Assembly (NCBI GenBank): GCA_029254025.1
Contig: JAQWYK010000012.1
Coordinates: forward strand, 58,019-122,018
Reading direction: 5' to 3'
Source: Crocinitomicaceae bacterium
GTDB taxonomy: Bacteria > Bacteroidota > Bacteroidia > Flavobacteriales_D > Crocinitomicaceae
Length of the DNA: 64,000 nucleotides
The translations under genes and the position numbers were made by a program. The notes beneath the pieces were generated by a model. It did no database searches. It was not told where the DNA came from and worked only from the letters and a program-made list of their open reading frames with translations. The first letter of the stretch is position 1. Every line of letters begins with the position of its first letter. Below, one piece after another: positions 26,768-36,900 of the stretch.

Positions 26768-27658
26768 CACTATAAAAAAATTTCAGAAGACGATAAAGAA
26801 AATTAATTTAACACCTTTCTTAAGTATGTTGATTAAATGTAAGGTTGTGTTATTTGATTTTAGTAATTCTTAGTTTTTTTGAAATTATTAAGTCTAAAAC
26901 GTTGAAATATAAATGTTGGGTATAAAGTTCATCCAATAAGCAATATCGAATACTACATAAAATAGGACCAATCAAAAAAATAAAAAGATGCTGAGGAGAT
27001 AATTTTGAGTATACATGCCTTAAATGTATTTCCACTATTATATAAATCTGCGACATTAAGCTACTGCTCGAAATATACCTTAAATAGCAGGCACTTATGC
27101 TGGTAAATGAGCCAATAATGATTCAATCATATAACGAATGTTCAAATTTTAATTGAGATTCTTCTGAAAATAGAGTATCTGTTGGTAGTATGTTTTTGAG
27201 ATCACGAAGTTGAAATTATAAAAGAGATATTGCACTTCAAAGACCCTTTATTGAGTTGATACCAATGAGCATGCTAACGACATTATTATCCTATTAAGCT
27301 CTGATGAATCGTTTGATTTGAATTTTCGATTAATCCTGGAATTTAGATATATTTGAAAAAAAAGGGTTAATACACATAACTAAAACAAACAGAATAGTAA
27401 ATGCTGGAGATGCAAGTTCATCTAAAAGAAATAAAAAAGGTTGTCTTCATTAAAACCAAAGAAATTTTCAAGAAGTATTGGGGATTTGTTATTTATTAAA
27501 AAAAAAACACGTATTATTTCAGAATTGATTAAAGTTTAGTCGTAAAAATTGCCTCATTATATAGTGCTTAGAAGGTAATAGACTTTTCAATCTATTCAAT
27601 TAAATGAATAATTTCGTTAATTTTTTACTATATTCAAATCTCCTAATTTAATTGATCC
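26768..27658. other. A+T-rich stretch without a recognisable gene
   Basis: About 890 bases between the isoaspartyl peptidase promoter and the alpha-2-macroglobulin gene hold no frame with protein-like composition on either strand, no tRNA and no strong hairpin. It includes a run of ten A at about 27500 and is more A+T-rich than anything else in the window. It could be a decayed gene or an insertion scar; I see no remnant I can name. Confidence 0.6.
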
Positions 27659-30600
27659 ATGAAGAGTCAGCAAATCCTTTTAATGTCATTATTTATTCTT
27701 TTACTCGTTACTAACTGTAATACTGGAAAACAATCCGTTGAACTGCCTACTGTTTCTGAAATCGACCAGCGCTTTATGTCCCATATTAGCGGATTTTCGG
27801 GAGGTCTATTGAGTAAAAAATCGGACATCGTCATTGAACTGTCGGAGGCGTACCACGAGATGAAGGCTATGGGAGAAGCGTTACCGAATGACTTATTTAC
27901 GTTCGAGCCGAAGATTGATGGAACGATCATTTGGGACAATCCTTACACGGTCCGCTTCGTTCCAACAACCGATCTTCCATCTGGAACGGTATACGCTGCT
28001 CAATTTGACTTATGTAAAATCAAAACGGTAGAAGATGAATTGAAACAGTTCCAGTTCTATTTCAAAACGAAAGACCTCGTCATTCAAATGGTGTATGATC
28101 AATTTAATAATATCGGGGACGATTATGTAGAAATTCAGGGTAGCGTTATTGCAACCGATGTCATCGATACTGCAGCATTGTTTAACGCAGTAAAAATGAA
28201 TTACAAGGGGGCAACAATCGGACTTAAATGGTCCATGGGTAAGGGAAATATTCACCGTTTTATTTCAGACCGAATTCTGCGCAACGATGCAGAAACGAAG
28301 ATGCAATTAACGGGAGATCGTTCATTTTTTGGAAGCGCCATTCAACAAGATATTACTGTTCCCGCAAAAGGTGATTTTAAGTTGATCCGTGCGACCACCT
28401 CTACAAAAGGAGCGCAGCATGCATTACTCGTGTTTTCAGAAGAGCTTGATCCTATGCAAGACATTGAAGGATTGGTTATGCTCGACGACCGAGATGCCAT
28501 GGACATTACATTTGATGGGAATCGCATGAAGATCTTTCCGAACGAACAATTGACGGGAAGAGTTACACTAAAGCTGTTTAAGGGAATAAAAAGTAACGCC
28601 GGTTTTTCCCTTCAAGCCAATCAAACTACAGAATTACATTTCAATGAATTACCTCCGTCCTTGGAGGTGTTGGGTCAAGGGACTATTGTACCTACAACTG
28701 ATGGTGCACACTTCCCATTCCGTGCGGTTAACCTGAAAGCGATTGACGTATTCGTAACGAAAATACATGCGGGAAATATTCTTCAATTCCTTCAAGAGAA
28801 TCAGCTGAGCGGTGATCGCGGTATTAAGCGAGTAGGGAAGGATATATGGCGTCAAACCATTTTCCTTGACGATACTAAGAACTTGAGGGAATGGAATAAT
28901 TTCGCAGTGGATATCTCTCAGTTTATTCAAGAAGATCCAACTGCCATGTACCGGGTTACCTTGTCTTTTGCGAAAGAACACGCGATTTATGCCTGTGAGA
29001 GCCCCGCAGAAGATATCACGTTATTGGCCAATGAAAAGAGCGGATGGTCGGAGCATGACTGGCAAGTAAACAGTTGGTACGATGATTATTACTATGACTA
29101 TGAATACGATGATATTGATGACTGGCGCAACCCATGTGGAAATCGCTTCTACCGCAATAAGGCAACGAGCAAAAATGTCGTTGTTTCAGATATTGCCGTA
29201 GTTGCTAAAGCCGGTCAAGATGAGCAATTACACCTGTTTGTGTCCAACTTAAAAACAACACTGCCGATTTCAGGTGCTTCAGTTGAATTGTATTCGTTTC
29301 AACAGGAATTGTTGGCAACAGGAACAACCGACGAGCTGGGAACCTTAATCATGCGTTCGGATGACAAACCGTTTGTAGCAGTTGTGAAACATAATGGACA
29401 ATCCACGTACTTGCGTTTGCGCGACAGCGATTCAAAGTCGATTTCAAAGTTCGACGTTTCTGGACAATACGTCGCACAAGGGGTAAAAGGATTTATTTAC
29501 ACGGAGCGCGATGTACGTCGACCAGGGGATTCAATTTACGTTAGCTTCATGCTGGAGGATTCGCGTGACGTGCTTCCCGCCACACACCCAGTGAAATTCA
29601 CTTTGAAAAACCCACAAGGTGTTACGGTGAACCAACAAATTAAACGGTACTCGCTGAATGATTTATATAACTTCCGCGCAGTTACCGACAGTAAAGCGAT
29701 TACAGGGAATTACATTGCACAAGTGGAGCTCGGGAATCATGTGTTCTCAAAAGTGATTAAGGTTGAAACGGTGAAGCCCAATCGATTAAAAGTGGAATTG
29801 ACCGCTGCCGGAAAGATGTTGCGTTATGGCCGATCAGATGAACTTCAATTGTACTCTCAATGGCTACACGGTGCAAGTGCAGGAGGATTGAAAGGAGTTG
29901 TTGAAATGCGCTTGACGGGTGGATACACTCAATTCAAAGGGTATGAAGGGTACCAATTTGATGATCCGTTGAAACGCTTTTATTCCAAAGAGTCCGTTGC
30001 CTTTGAAGGGAATTTAGACAATACCGGAAAGGTATCGTTTTCTCCAGAAATCAATGTTCAATCGTCAGCACCTGGTATGCTCCAGGCGACTTTCACGACA
30101 AAAGTATTTGAAGGAGGAGGCGATTTCAGCATTGACCGACGCATGTTTAATTATTCTCCCTTTAAACATTATGTGGGACTCCAGTTGCCGGAAGGCGACT
30201 TGTGGGGTGGGACATTGTTAACGGACAAATCCCATACGTTTGACGTTGTCTTGCTCACAGATGAAGGTAAATTGAAAAGCGGCAATGTGAATGTTACCAT
30301 CTACCGTATCGATAACAATTGGTGGTGGGATTCTTACAACAGAAATATTTCCAGCTACATCAATCGATCATCCACTGTACCAATTTCGAATGAACAGTTG
30401 ACCTTAACGAATGGTAAGGGGTCAATCTCATTTAAAGCGGACAAGGCGGATTGGGGACGCTATTATGTGAAGATTACCCACGAGGATGGACATTCCACAG
30501 GGAAATTATTCTCAGTAGATTGGCCCTATTGGGCACGAACGAATCGAAAAGCGGATGAAAATGCTGCTATGTTAGGATTCTCAACAGATAAGGAGAAGTA

Positions 30601-33190
30601 CGCGATTGGTGAAGAAGTCAAAGTGACTATCCCTTCTCCAAAAGTTGGTCGTGCTATTGTTACAGTTGAAAATGGTACAGCGATTCTTGAAAAGTTCTGG
30701 GTAACCACCACGGATGGCGAGACCCAACTAGCTTTCAAGACAACGGCTGAAATGGCGCCTAATGTTTACGTGCACGTCACGCTTTCTCAACCGCACGCAG
30801 TTACCGGAAATGATTTACCTATCCGTATGTATGGAGTTGTGCCTATTCAGGTGGAAGATCCGAACACGCACATTACTCCGGTGATTGCAATGAAGGATGA
30901 ACTTTCGCCTGAAACAACTGCTCAAATAAAGGTAAGTAATTCGGAGAAGAAGCCCATGACGTATACTTTAGCCGTGGTCGATGAAGGCTTGTTGGATTTA
31001 ACGAATTTCAAAACGCCACAGCCTTGGAGTCACTTTTATTCGAAAGAAGCGTTGGGCATTCGCACGTGGGATGTATATGATGACGTTTTAGGGGCTTATG
31101 GAGCACGAATTGATCAACTTTTAGCTGTTGGAGGTGATGCTGAAATCAATACAAAAGCGAATCCTTCAGCGAATCGATTTAAACCAATGGTGCGCTTTAT
31201 GGGTCCCTATTACTACGATGGCACAACGGAAAATAAACATGATGTGGATATCCCTAATTATGTAGGTTCCGTTCGGGTAATGGTTGTAGCAAAAGGGCAG
31301 CAGGAAGATTATGGATCAGCAGAAAAAGCAGTTCCTGTTCGAAGTTCAGTTATGGTGCTTGCCACACTTCCACGTGTTCTTGGTCCAGGTGAAACAGTGA
31401 CGCTTCCTGTTAATGTGTTCAATATGGACGAGAAAGGTAAGATTGTTACCGTAAAAGTGAAGACCAACGATATGTTAGAAGTTATAGGTGACCAAGAATT
31501 GAAGGCGCGTTTCTTAGCAAAAGGGGATAAGATCGTCAATTTCAAAGTGCGTGTAAAAGACCGCATTGGAATAGGAGAGGTGATGGTAACTGCGGGAGAC
31601 GAAAGTTATACCGCACGGGATGAAATTCAACTTGACGTACGTCCGAGCAACCCAGCGATGACATGGACCGAGCAATTTGTTTTAGAGCCGGGTAAATCGT
31701 TAGATCATGAGCTGCTTTTAAAAGGAATCAAAGGAACGAATGAAGCGAGCATCGAAATTACGAGCATTCCAAGTTTGAACCTTGAAGAACGATTAGGTTA
31801 CCTCATGGCCTATCCACACGGATGCTTGGAGCAAACTGTCTCAGGAGCATTTCCTCAATTGTATCTGGCGAAGATTATGGACGTCGACCAAGACGAACGT
31901 AAACGCATGCAACAAAATGTGGTGGCAGCGTTGGATAGGATTCAACTGCACATGACGGGAAGTGGTTCTTTCTCCTATTGGCCGGGAGGAACGCGCGTGA
32001 ATGAATGGGCGTCCGTATACACAGGTCACTTCATTGCTGAAACTGAAAAATCTGGGTATACGGTACCGTATTACACAAAGCGACGATGGATTAATGACCA
32101 GAGAAATATGGCGAAAAACTGGTCATCTTCGGAAACCCAAAACTCTTCAGCGTATAACGACCTCACACAAGCGTATCGCCTTTATGTTCTTGCCCTAATG
32201 AATGAAGAAGACTTAGGTGCCATGAATCGCTTGCGCGAAAAAAATAATTTGACACCCCAAGCGAAATGGCGTTTAGCCGGAGCGTATGCATTGGCCGGGA
32301 GAAAAGATGTCGCACTGACCTTAGTCAATCCGAAAGCCCCTGTGCAATTCAGTAAATCTGTCAATCACACCTTCGGAAGCTCGACCCGCGATGATGCGAT
32401 GGTTCTGGAAGTATTGACCCTGTTGGGTGAGGACAAAGAGGGCATGAAGCTAGCTATGAAGATAGCGAAAGAGGTGAGTGGTACCCGTTGGATGAGTACC
32501 CAAACCATTGCGTTCTCGTTAATGGCTGTGAGTAAATTTATTAATGCAGATGCCTCAGCGAGCAATATCATGGATTATGCGTACCAATTTGACAATGGCA
32601 CCCAATTAACGAAACGCACAGCGAGGTCGGTGGTTCAACATCCCCTGAAAGGCAAAAATCAGCGCCTCAACATAGTCAACAATGGAGATCAGAAAATTTT
32701 CGTACGTATCGCGCATACCGGAATACCGATGCCGGGAACACAGCCGTCGATGAGTGAAGTGCTGTCGATGGACATTCGCTATTACAACAGTCATACGAAA
32801 GCTCCGCTTGATCCATTCAAGATTGAACAAGGAACGGATTTCACCGCAGAAGTCACTGTGAAGAATAATGGGGATCGCGGTAACTTGTCCGAATTGGCAT
32901 TAAATCAGATATTCCCTTCTGGTTGGGAGGTACACAATTCTCGTATGGATGGGTATTTTGCTGGAGCAGGCATTGATTACCAAGATATTCGAGACGATCG
33001 TATTTATTCTTACTTCAACCTTAATGCTGGAAAATCAATTCAACTAAAAGTGAAATTGAATGCCGCTTACTTGGGTAAGTTTTATCTTCCAGGTATTCTA
33101 GCCGAAGCAATGTATGATGGAGATATTAAGGCCTTTCAATCTGGTGGCTGGGTAGAAGTAGTACCACAACCCAAAGTGGAGAATGATTAA
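27659..33190 (+). CDS. Bacterial alpha-2-macroglobulin, lipoprotein
   Basis: 1843 residues with a lipoprotein signal (lipobox ...LVTNC at residue 20). A chain of macroglobulin-like beta domains includes the MG-type YTERDVRRPGDSIYV segment near 616. Residues 1388-1392 are GCLEQ, the CxEQ thioester motif, so the covalent trap is intact. A helical thioester domain follows, and a receptor-binding-like beta domain ends the chain. Bacterial forms trap proteases in the periplasm. They often sit next to pbpC (PBP1C), which is absent here. An Asp/Tyr-rich stretch near residue 475 may be a linker or bait. Confidence 0.93.
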   Translation: MKSQQILLMSLFILLLVTNCNTGKQSVELPTVSEIDQRFMSHISGFSGGLLSKKSDIVIELSEAYHEMKAMGEALPNDLFTFEPKIDGTIIWDNPYTVRFVPTTDLPSGTVYAAQFDLCKIKTVEDELKQFQFYFKTKDLVIQMVYDQFNNIGDDYVEIQGSVIATDVIDTAALFNAVKMNYKGATIGLKWSMGKGNIHRFISDRILRNDAETKMQLTGDRSFFGSAIQQDITVPAKGDFKLIRATTSTKGAQHALLVFSEELDPMQDIEGLVMLDDRDAMDITFDGNRMKIFPNEQLTGRVTLKLFKGIKSNAGFSLQANQTTELHFNELPPSLEVLGQGTIVPTTDGAHFPFRAVNLKAIDVFVTKIHAGNILQFLQENQLSGDRGIKRVGKDIWRQTIFLDDTKNLREWNNFAVDISQFIQEDPTAMYRVTLSFAKEHAIYACESPAEDITLLANEKSGWSEHDWQVNSWYDDYYYDYEYDDIDDWRNPCGNRFYRNKATSKNVVVSDIAVVAKAGQDEQLHLFVSNLKTTLPISGASVELYSFQQELLATGTTDELGTLIMRSDDKPFVAVVKHNGQSTYLRLRDSDSKSISKFDVSGQYVAQGVKGFIYTERDVRRPGDSIYVSFMLEDSRDVLPATHPVKFTLKNPQGVTVNQQIKRYSLNDLYNFRAVTDSKAITGNYIAQVELGNHVFSKVIKVETVKPNRLKVELTAAGKMLRYGRSDELQLYSQWLHGASAGGLKGVVEMRLTGGYTQFKGYEGYQFDDPLKRFYSKESVAFEGNLDNTGKVSFSPEINVQSSAPGMLQATFTTKVFEGGGDFSIDRRMFNYSPFKHYVGLQLPEGDLWGGTLLTDKSHTFDVVLLTDEGKLKSGNVNVTIYRIDNNWWWDSYNRNISSYINRSSTVPISNEQLTLTNGKGSISFKADKADWGRYYVKITHEDGHSTGKLFSVDWPYWARTNRKADENAAMLGFSTDKEKYAIGEEVKVTIPSPKVGRAIVTVENGTAILEKFWVTTTDGETQLAFKTTAEMAPNVYVHVTLSQPHAVTGNDLPIRMYGVVPIQVEDPNTHITPVIAMKDELSPETTAQIKVSNSEKKPMTYTLAVVDEGLLDLTNFKTPQPWSHFYSKEALGIRTWDVYDDVLGAYGARIDQLLAVGGDAEINTKANPSANRFKPMVRFMGPYYYDGTTENKHDVDIPNYVGSVRVMVVAKGQQEDYGSAEKAVPVRSSVMVLATLPRVLGPGETVTLPVNVFNMDEKGKIVTVKVKTNDMLEVIGDQELKARFLAKGDKIVNFKVRVKDRIGIGEVMVTAGDESYTARDEIQLDVRPSNPAMTWTEQFVLEPGKSLDHELLLKGIKGTNEASIEITSIPSLNLEERLGYLMAYPHGCLEQTVSGAFPQLYLAKIMDVDQDERKRMQQNVVAALDRIQLHMTGSGSFSYWPGGTRVNEWASVYTGHFIAETEKSGYTVPYYTKRRWINDQRNMAKNWSSSETQNSSAYNDLTQAYRLYVLALMNEEDLGAMNRLREKNNLTPQAKWRLAGAYALAGRKDVALTLVNPKAPVQFSKSVNHTFGSSTRDDAMVLEVLTLLGEDKEGMKLAMKIAKEVSGTRWMSTQTIAFSLMAVSKFINADASASNIMDYAYQFDNGTQLTKRTARSVVQHPLKGKNQRLNIVNNGDQKIFVRIAHTGIPMPGTQPSMSEVLSMDIRYYNSHTKAPLDPFKIEQGTDFTAEVTVKNNGDRGNLSELALNQIFPSGWEVHNSRMDGYFAGAGIDYQDIRDDRIYSYFNLNAGKSIQLKVKLNAAYLGKFYLPGILAEAMYDGDIKAFQSGGWVEVVPQPKVEND

Positions 33191-33212
33191 GCATCGATGA
33201 GTGAGTTTAACG

Positions 33213-33248
33213 CTTAGAATTCAGAACTCTAAACTCTAAATTCTACAC
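33213..33248. repeat. Dispersed intergenic repeat (copy 3)
   Basis: CTTAGAATTCAGAACTCTAAACTCTAAATTCTAC follows the alpha-2-macroglobulin stop by 22 bases and ends just before the convergent methyltransferase gene. It matches copies at 17163 and 20889 in its AGAACTCTAAACT core. Confidence 0.65.
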
Positions 33249-33256
33249 TTCGTAAG

Positions 33257-33982
33257 TTAATTTGCACGGCGCAGTTCAGACAATAAAATACCGGTCGCCA
33301 TGGCTACATTGAGCGATTCACCTTGTCCGAACTTTGGAATGGTGATCGGATGTGAAACACATGGAAGTAACTCAGGAGAGATTCCATTGCCTTCATTCCC
33401 CATGAGTAAAATACATGATTTTTCCAAATTAGTACGGTAAACGTTGGTGCCTTCCAAGAGCGCTCCATAGATCGGTTTATCAATTCCTGTAAGCGTTGTT
33501 ATCAAATTTACGTAACGAATCGCAACAGTAAAAATGGCTCCCATAGAAGCTTGTACCACTTTCGGGTTGTAAATATCTACAGAGTCTTCTGAAATAAGTA
33601 CTTCATCCACACCAAACCAAGCTGCTAAACGAAGAATAGTTCCCATATTACCAGGATCCTGAATGGTGTCCAACGCGAGTTGAAATGCAGGTTGATTAGC
33701 TGGTGTGTCGACCATGGAACAAACGGCTAACATATCCTGTGGGTGCTGCAAAGCGGATATTTTAGAGAGTTCTTTATCCGTGATGCGTGTTACAGGAATA
33801 GAGGAGGGAATCCCATCCAATGGTGCTGTTTCCAAGGCATAAATGTGTTGCACGCGGTTCGGCTGATGTAGGAGAGCTTCTTGGATAATCTTTTTTCCCT
33901 CTATAAGAAAAGCATTATGCTCTTTTCGAAACTTCTTCTTGTGCAGCGACTGCAACGTTTTAATAGTTTGCTGGGTCATCAT
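33257..33982 (-). CDS. TrmH/SpoU-family RNA 2'-O-methyltransferase
   Basis: 241 residues. N-terminal substrate-binding part (HNAFLIEGKKIIQEAL) and a C-terminal SPOUT knot domain with the three motifs: IQDPGNMGTILRLA near 108, ILLMGNEGNGI near 193, and IPKFGQGESLNVAMATGILLSE near 215. It methylates ribose in 23S rRNA or tRNA using SAM. Likely target unknown (RlmB-like or TsnR-like). The start follows the dnaE stop by 9 bases, so both are on one transcript. Confidence 0.9.
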   Translation of the reverse strand: MMTQQTIKTLQSLHKKKFRKEHNAFLIEGKKIIQEALLHQPNRVQHIYALETAPLDGIPSSIPVTRITDKELSKISALQHPQDMLAVCSMVDTPANQPAFQLALDTIQDPGNMGTILRLAAWFGVDEVLISEDSVDIYNPKVVQASMGAIFTVAIRYVNLITTLTGIDKPIYGALLEGTNVYRTNLEKSCILLMGNEGNGISPELLPCVSHPITIPKFGQGESLNVAMATGILLSELRRAN

Positions 33983-33991
33983 CTGCTCAAA

Positions 33992-36900
33992 TTATTCAAG
34001 TACGTATTCGACCTTAAATTCATCCAATTCACGAATGAGTTCATCGGTGACATCTACACGTACAAAACGCGATGGCATATCGATGTCTAAATTATTGACG
34101 GTATCGTATACATTAAACTTTACTGGATAATTCCCTTCATTACGTTGGAATATTTTCTCAATATCTTCAATAAATCGATGGTCCACAGATTTCAAGGGTA
34201 CAGAAATTTTCAGGAAATTGGTTTGCTGTTTCCGTAAGTTGGATAAATAATCGATTTTATTCACCTTGAACTCCAAATCGTTACTGTCCTTACTCCATTT
34301 CTTTGGTTGAATGGAACCTTCAATAAAGACAAAAGATCCGTCTGTCATAAACGATTTATATTTACCATAGTCCTCGCGGAAAAAAAATAATTTTGTAGTA
34401 TCGTTATAATCTTCCAATTGAATCGTGCCGAAAGGATCTCCTTTTCGCGTATGACGGTGTTCAGTTTCCGTAATAATCCCGGCGATAATCAAGTTTTTCC
34501 CTTTGTTATTTTCAAGGTTCAAAATATCGCTAATCGATCCCGTGCAAAAGGATTTGATGTCAATACGGTAATCGTCCAAGGGATGCCCTGAAATATAGAT
34601 TCCAACAACCTCTTTTTCTTTATTCAATTGTTGAATGGTAGACCATTTCTCCACTTGAGGAATCGTTGGGGCAGGGGTAGCTACACCAGAAGCTTCACCA
34701 AATAAACTCTCCTGACTTGAGTTAAGACTTTCTTGATAGTTTGAGCCAAATTTAATTGCGTTAGAAAGAAATGTTTTACCGTTTTCTTCGTGGAAATATT
34801 GTGCGCGATGCATATTCGAAAACGAATCAAAAGCTCCCGCTAAGGCCAATCCTTCAAATGCTTTCTTGTTACAATTCCGTAGGTTCACTCGTTTAGTAAT
34901 GTCGAATATATCTGTAAAAGGTCCATTCTCAGTACGTTCACTCACTAAGGTGTCAACTGGTCCACCACCTACACCTTTAATGGCTCCAAGACCAAAACGT
35001 ATGGCTCCAGCTTTATTCACCGTAAATTTGTAATTGGATTCGTTCACATCTGGACCAAGAACTTCAACGTCCATTCTGCGGCATTCCTCCATAAAAAAGG
35101 TGACTTGCTTGATATCATTCATGTTATTGCTCAACACTGAAGCCATGTATTCTGCAGGATAATTTGCTTTCAAATATGCAGTTTGATAAGCAATCCATGC
35201 GTAACAGGTAGAATGTGATTTATTAAAGGCATAGGAGGCGAATGCTTCCCAGTCACGCCAAATTTTCTCCAATGTTTTACGGTTGTGGCCGCGCTTTTCC
35301 CCTTGATCCAGGAATTGAGGTTTCATTTTTTCCAACAGGTCGAATTTCTTCTTACCCATTGCTTTCCGCAACGTATCCGCTTCACCTTTCTTAAATCCTG
35401 CTAGTTTTTGAGAAAGAAGCATTACTTGCTCTTGGTAAACTGTAATTCCGTAAGTCTCTTTCAAGTATTCCTCACAGGCATCCAAATCATAGATGATTTC
35501 CTCGTCCCCGTGCTTACGCTTAATAAACGATGGAATGTACTCTAGTGGTCCAGGTCGATACAAGGCATTCATCGCAATTAAATCTGCAAAAACAGTCGGT
35601 TTTAACTCGCGCATGTATTTCTGCATTCCAGCAGATTCATATTGGAATACACCTACCGTTTCTCCGCGTTGGAAGAGTTCATAGGTTTTTTCATCGTCTA
35701 ATGGAAAATTATCAGGATTTAGGTCGATGCCATGTCGTTCTTTGACAAATTTGACTGCGTCCTTTATAAGGGTCAATGTTTTAAGCCCTAAGAAGTCCAT
35801 CTTTAACAACCCAGCTTCTTCTACAACAGAGTTGTCAAACTGCGTACAATACATTTCAGAGTCCTTTGCCAAAGCCACCGGAACATAATTGGTGATATCG
35901 CCAGGGGTAATAATAACACCACAGGCATGAATCCCTGTATTTCTTATGGTTCCCTCTATATTTACTGCACGCTGCACCACTTGACCCGCAAGGTCCGTAC
36001 CTTGAGCAATTTGTTTAATTTCCTGAACACGGTTAATATCGTCTGAGTTATTCTTTAGCTTCTCCTGGAGCTCCATGTCAGACAATTTAAACATCTTATT
36101 CAAAGAGATATCGGGAATGAGTTTAGCTAAACGGTCGGCCTCAAAGAGCGGGAGATTAAGCACTCTTGCCGTATCCCGAACAGATGACTTCGCAGCCATT
36201 GTTCCATAAGTGATAATTTGAGCTACTTGATGAGCTCCATACTTTTGTATTACCCAATCGATGATTCTTCCGCGACCTTCATCGTCGAAATCAATATCAA
36301 TATCCGGCATAGACACACGATCTGGGTTCAAGAAACGCTCGAAAAGCAAATCATATGCAATGGGGTCTACATTTGTAATTCCAGTGCAATAGGCGACTGC
36401 GGAGCCCGCAGCTGAACCACGCCCTGGTCCAACAACTACACCCATGTCGCGTGCAGCTTGACAAAAGTCTTGTACAATTAAGAAATACCCTGGATAACCC
36501 GTTCGTTCGATCGTTTCCAATTCAAAATCTAAACGCTCGCGAATTTCATCGGTGATCTCACCGTAGCGTTTTTTTGCGCCTTCATAGGTTAAATGCCGTA
36601 AATAGTTATTCTCACCACGTTTCCCTCCATCAACAGCATCTTCCTCCGATTGGAATTCTTCAGGAATATCGAAAGCGGGTAGTAGTACGTCGCGTGCCAA
36701 ACCATAGTGTTCGCATTTCTCAACGATTTCTATCGTGTTGGAAATCGCCTCTGGTAAATCGGCGAAGAGCGCCTTCATTTCCTCCGGAGACTTAAAATAA
36801 TATTCCTCATTTTCCAAGCCATAACGGAATCCACGACCGCGTCCTTTCGGCGTATCGACCATTTCACCGTCCTTGATACACAATAAGATGTCGTGAATCT

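Noticed and set aside
26850..27056. 68-codon minus-strand frame in the A+T-rich gap
   Set aside because: No start context, promoter or protein-like composition; consistent with chance in A+T-rich DNA.
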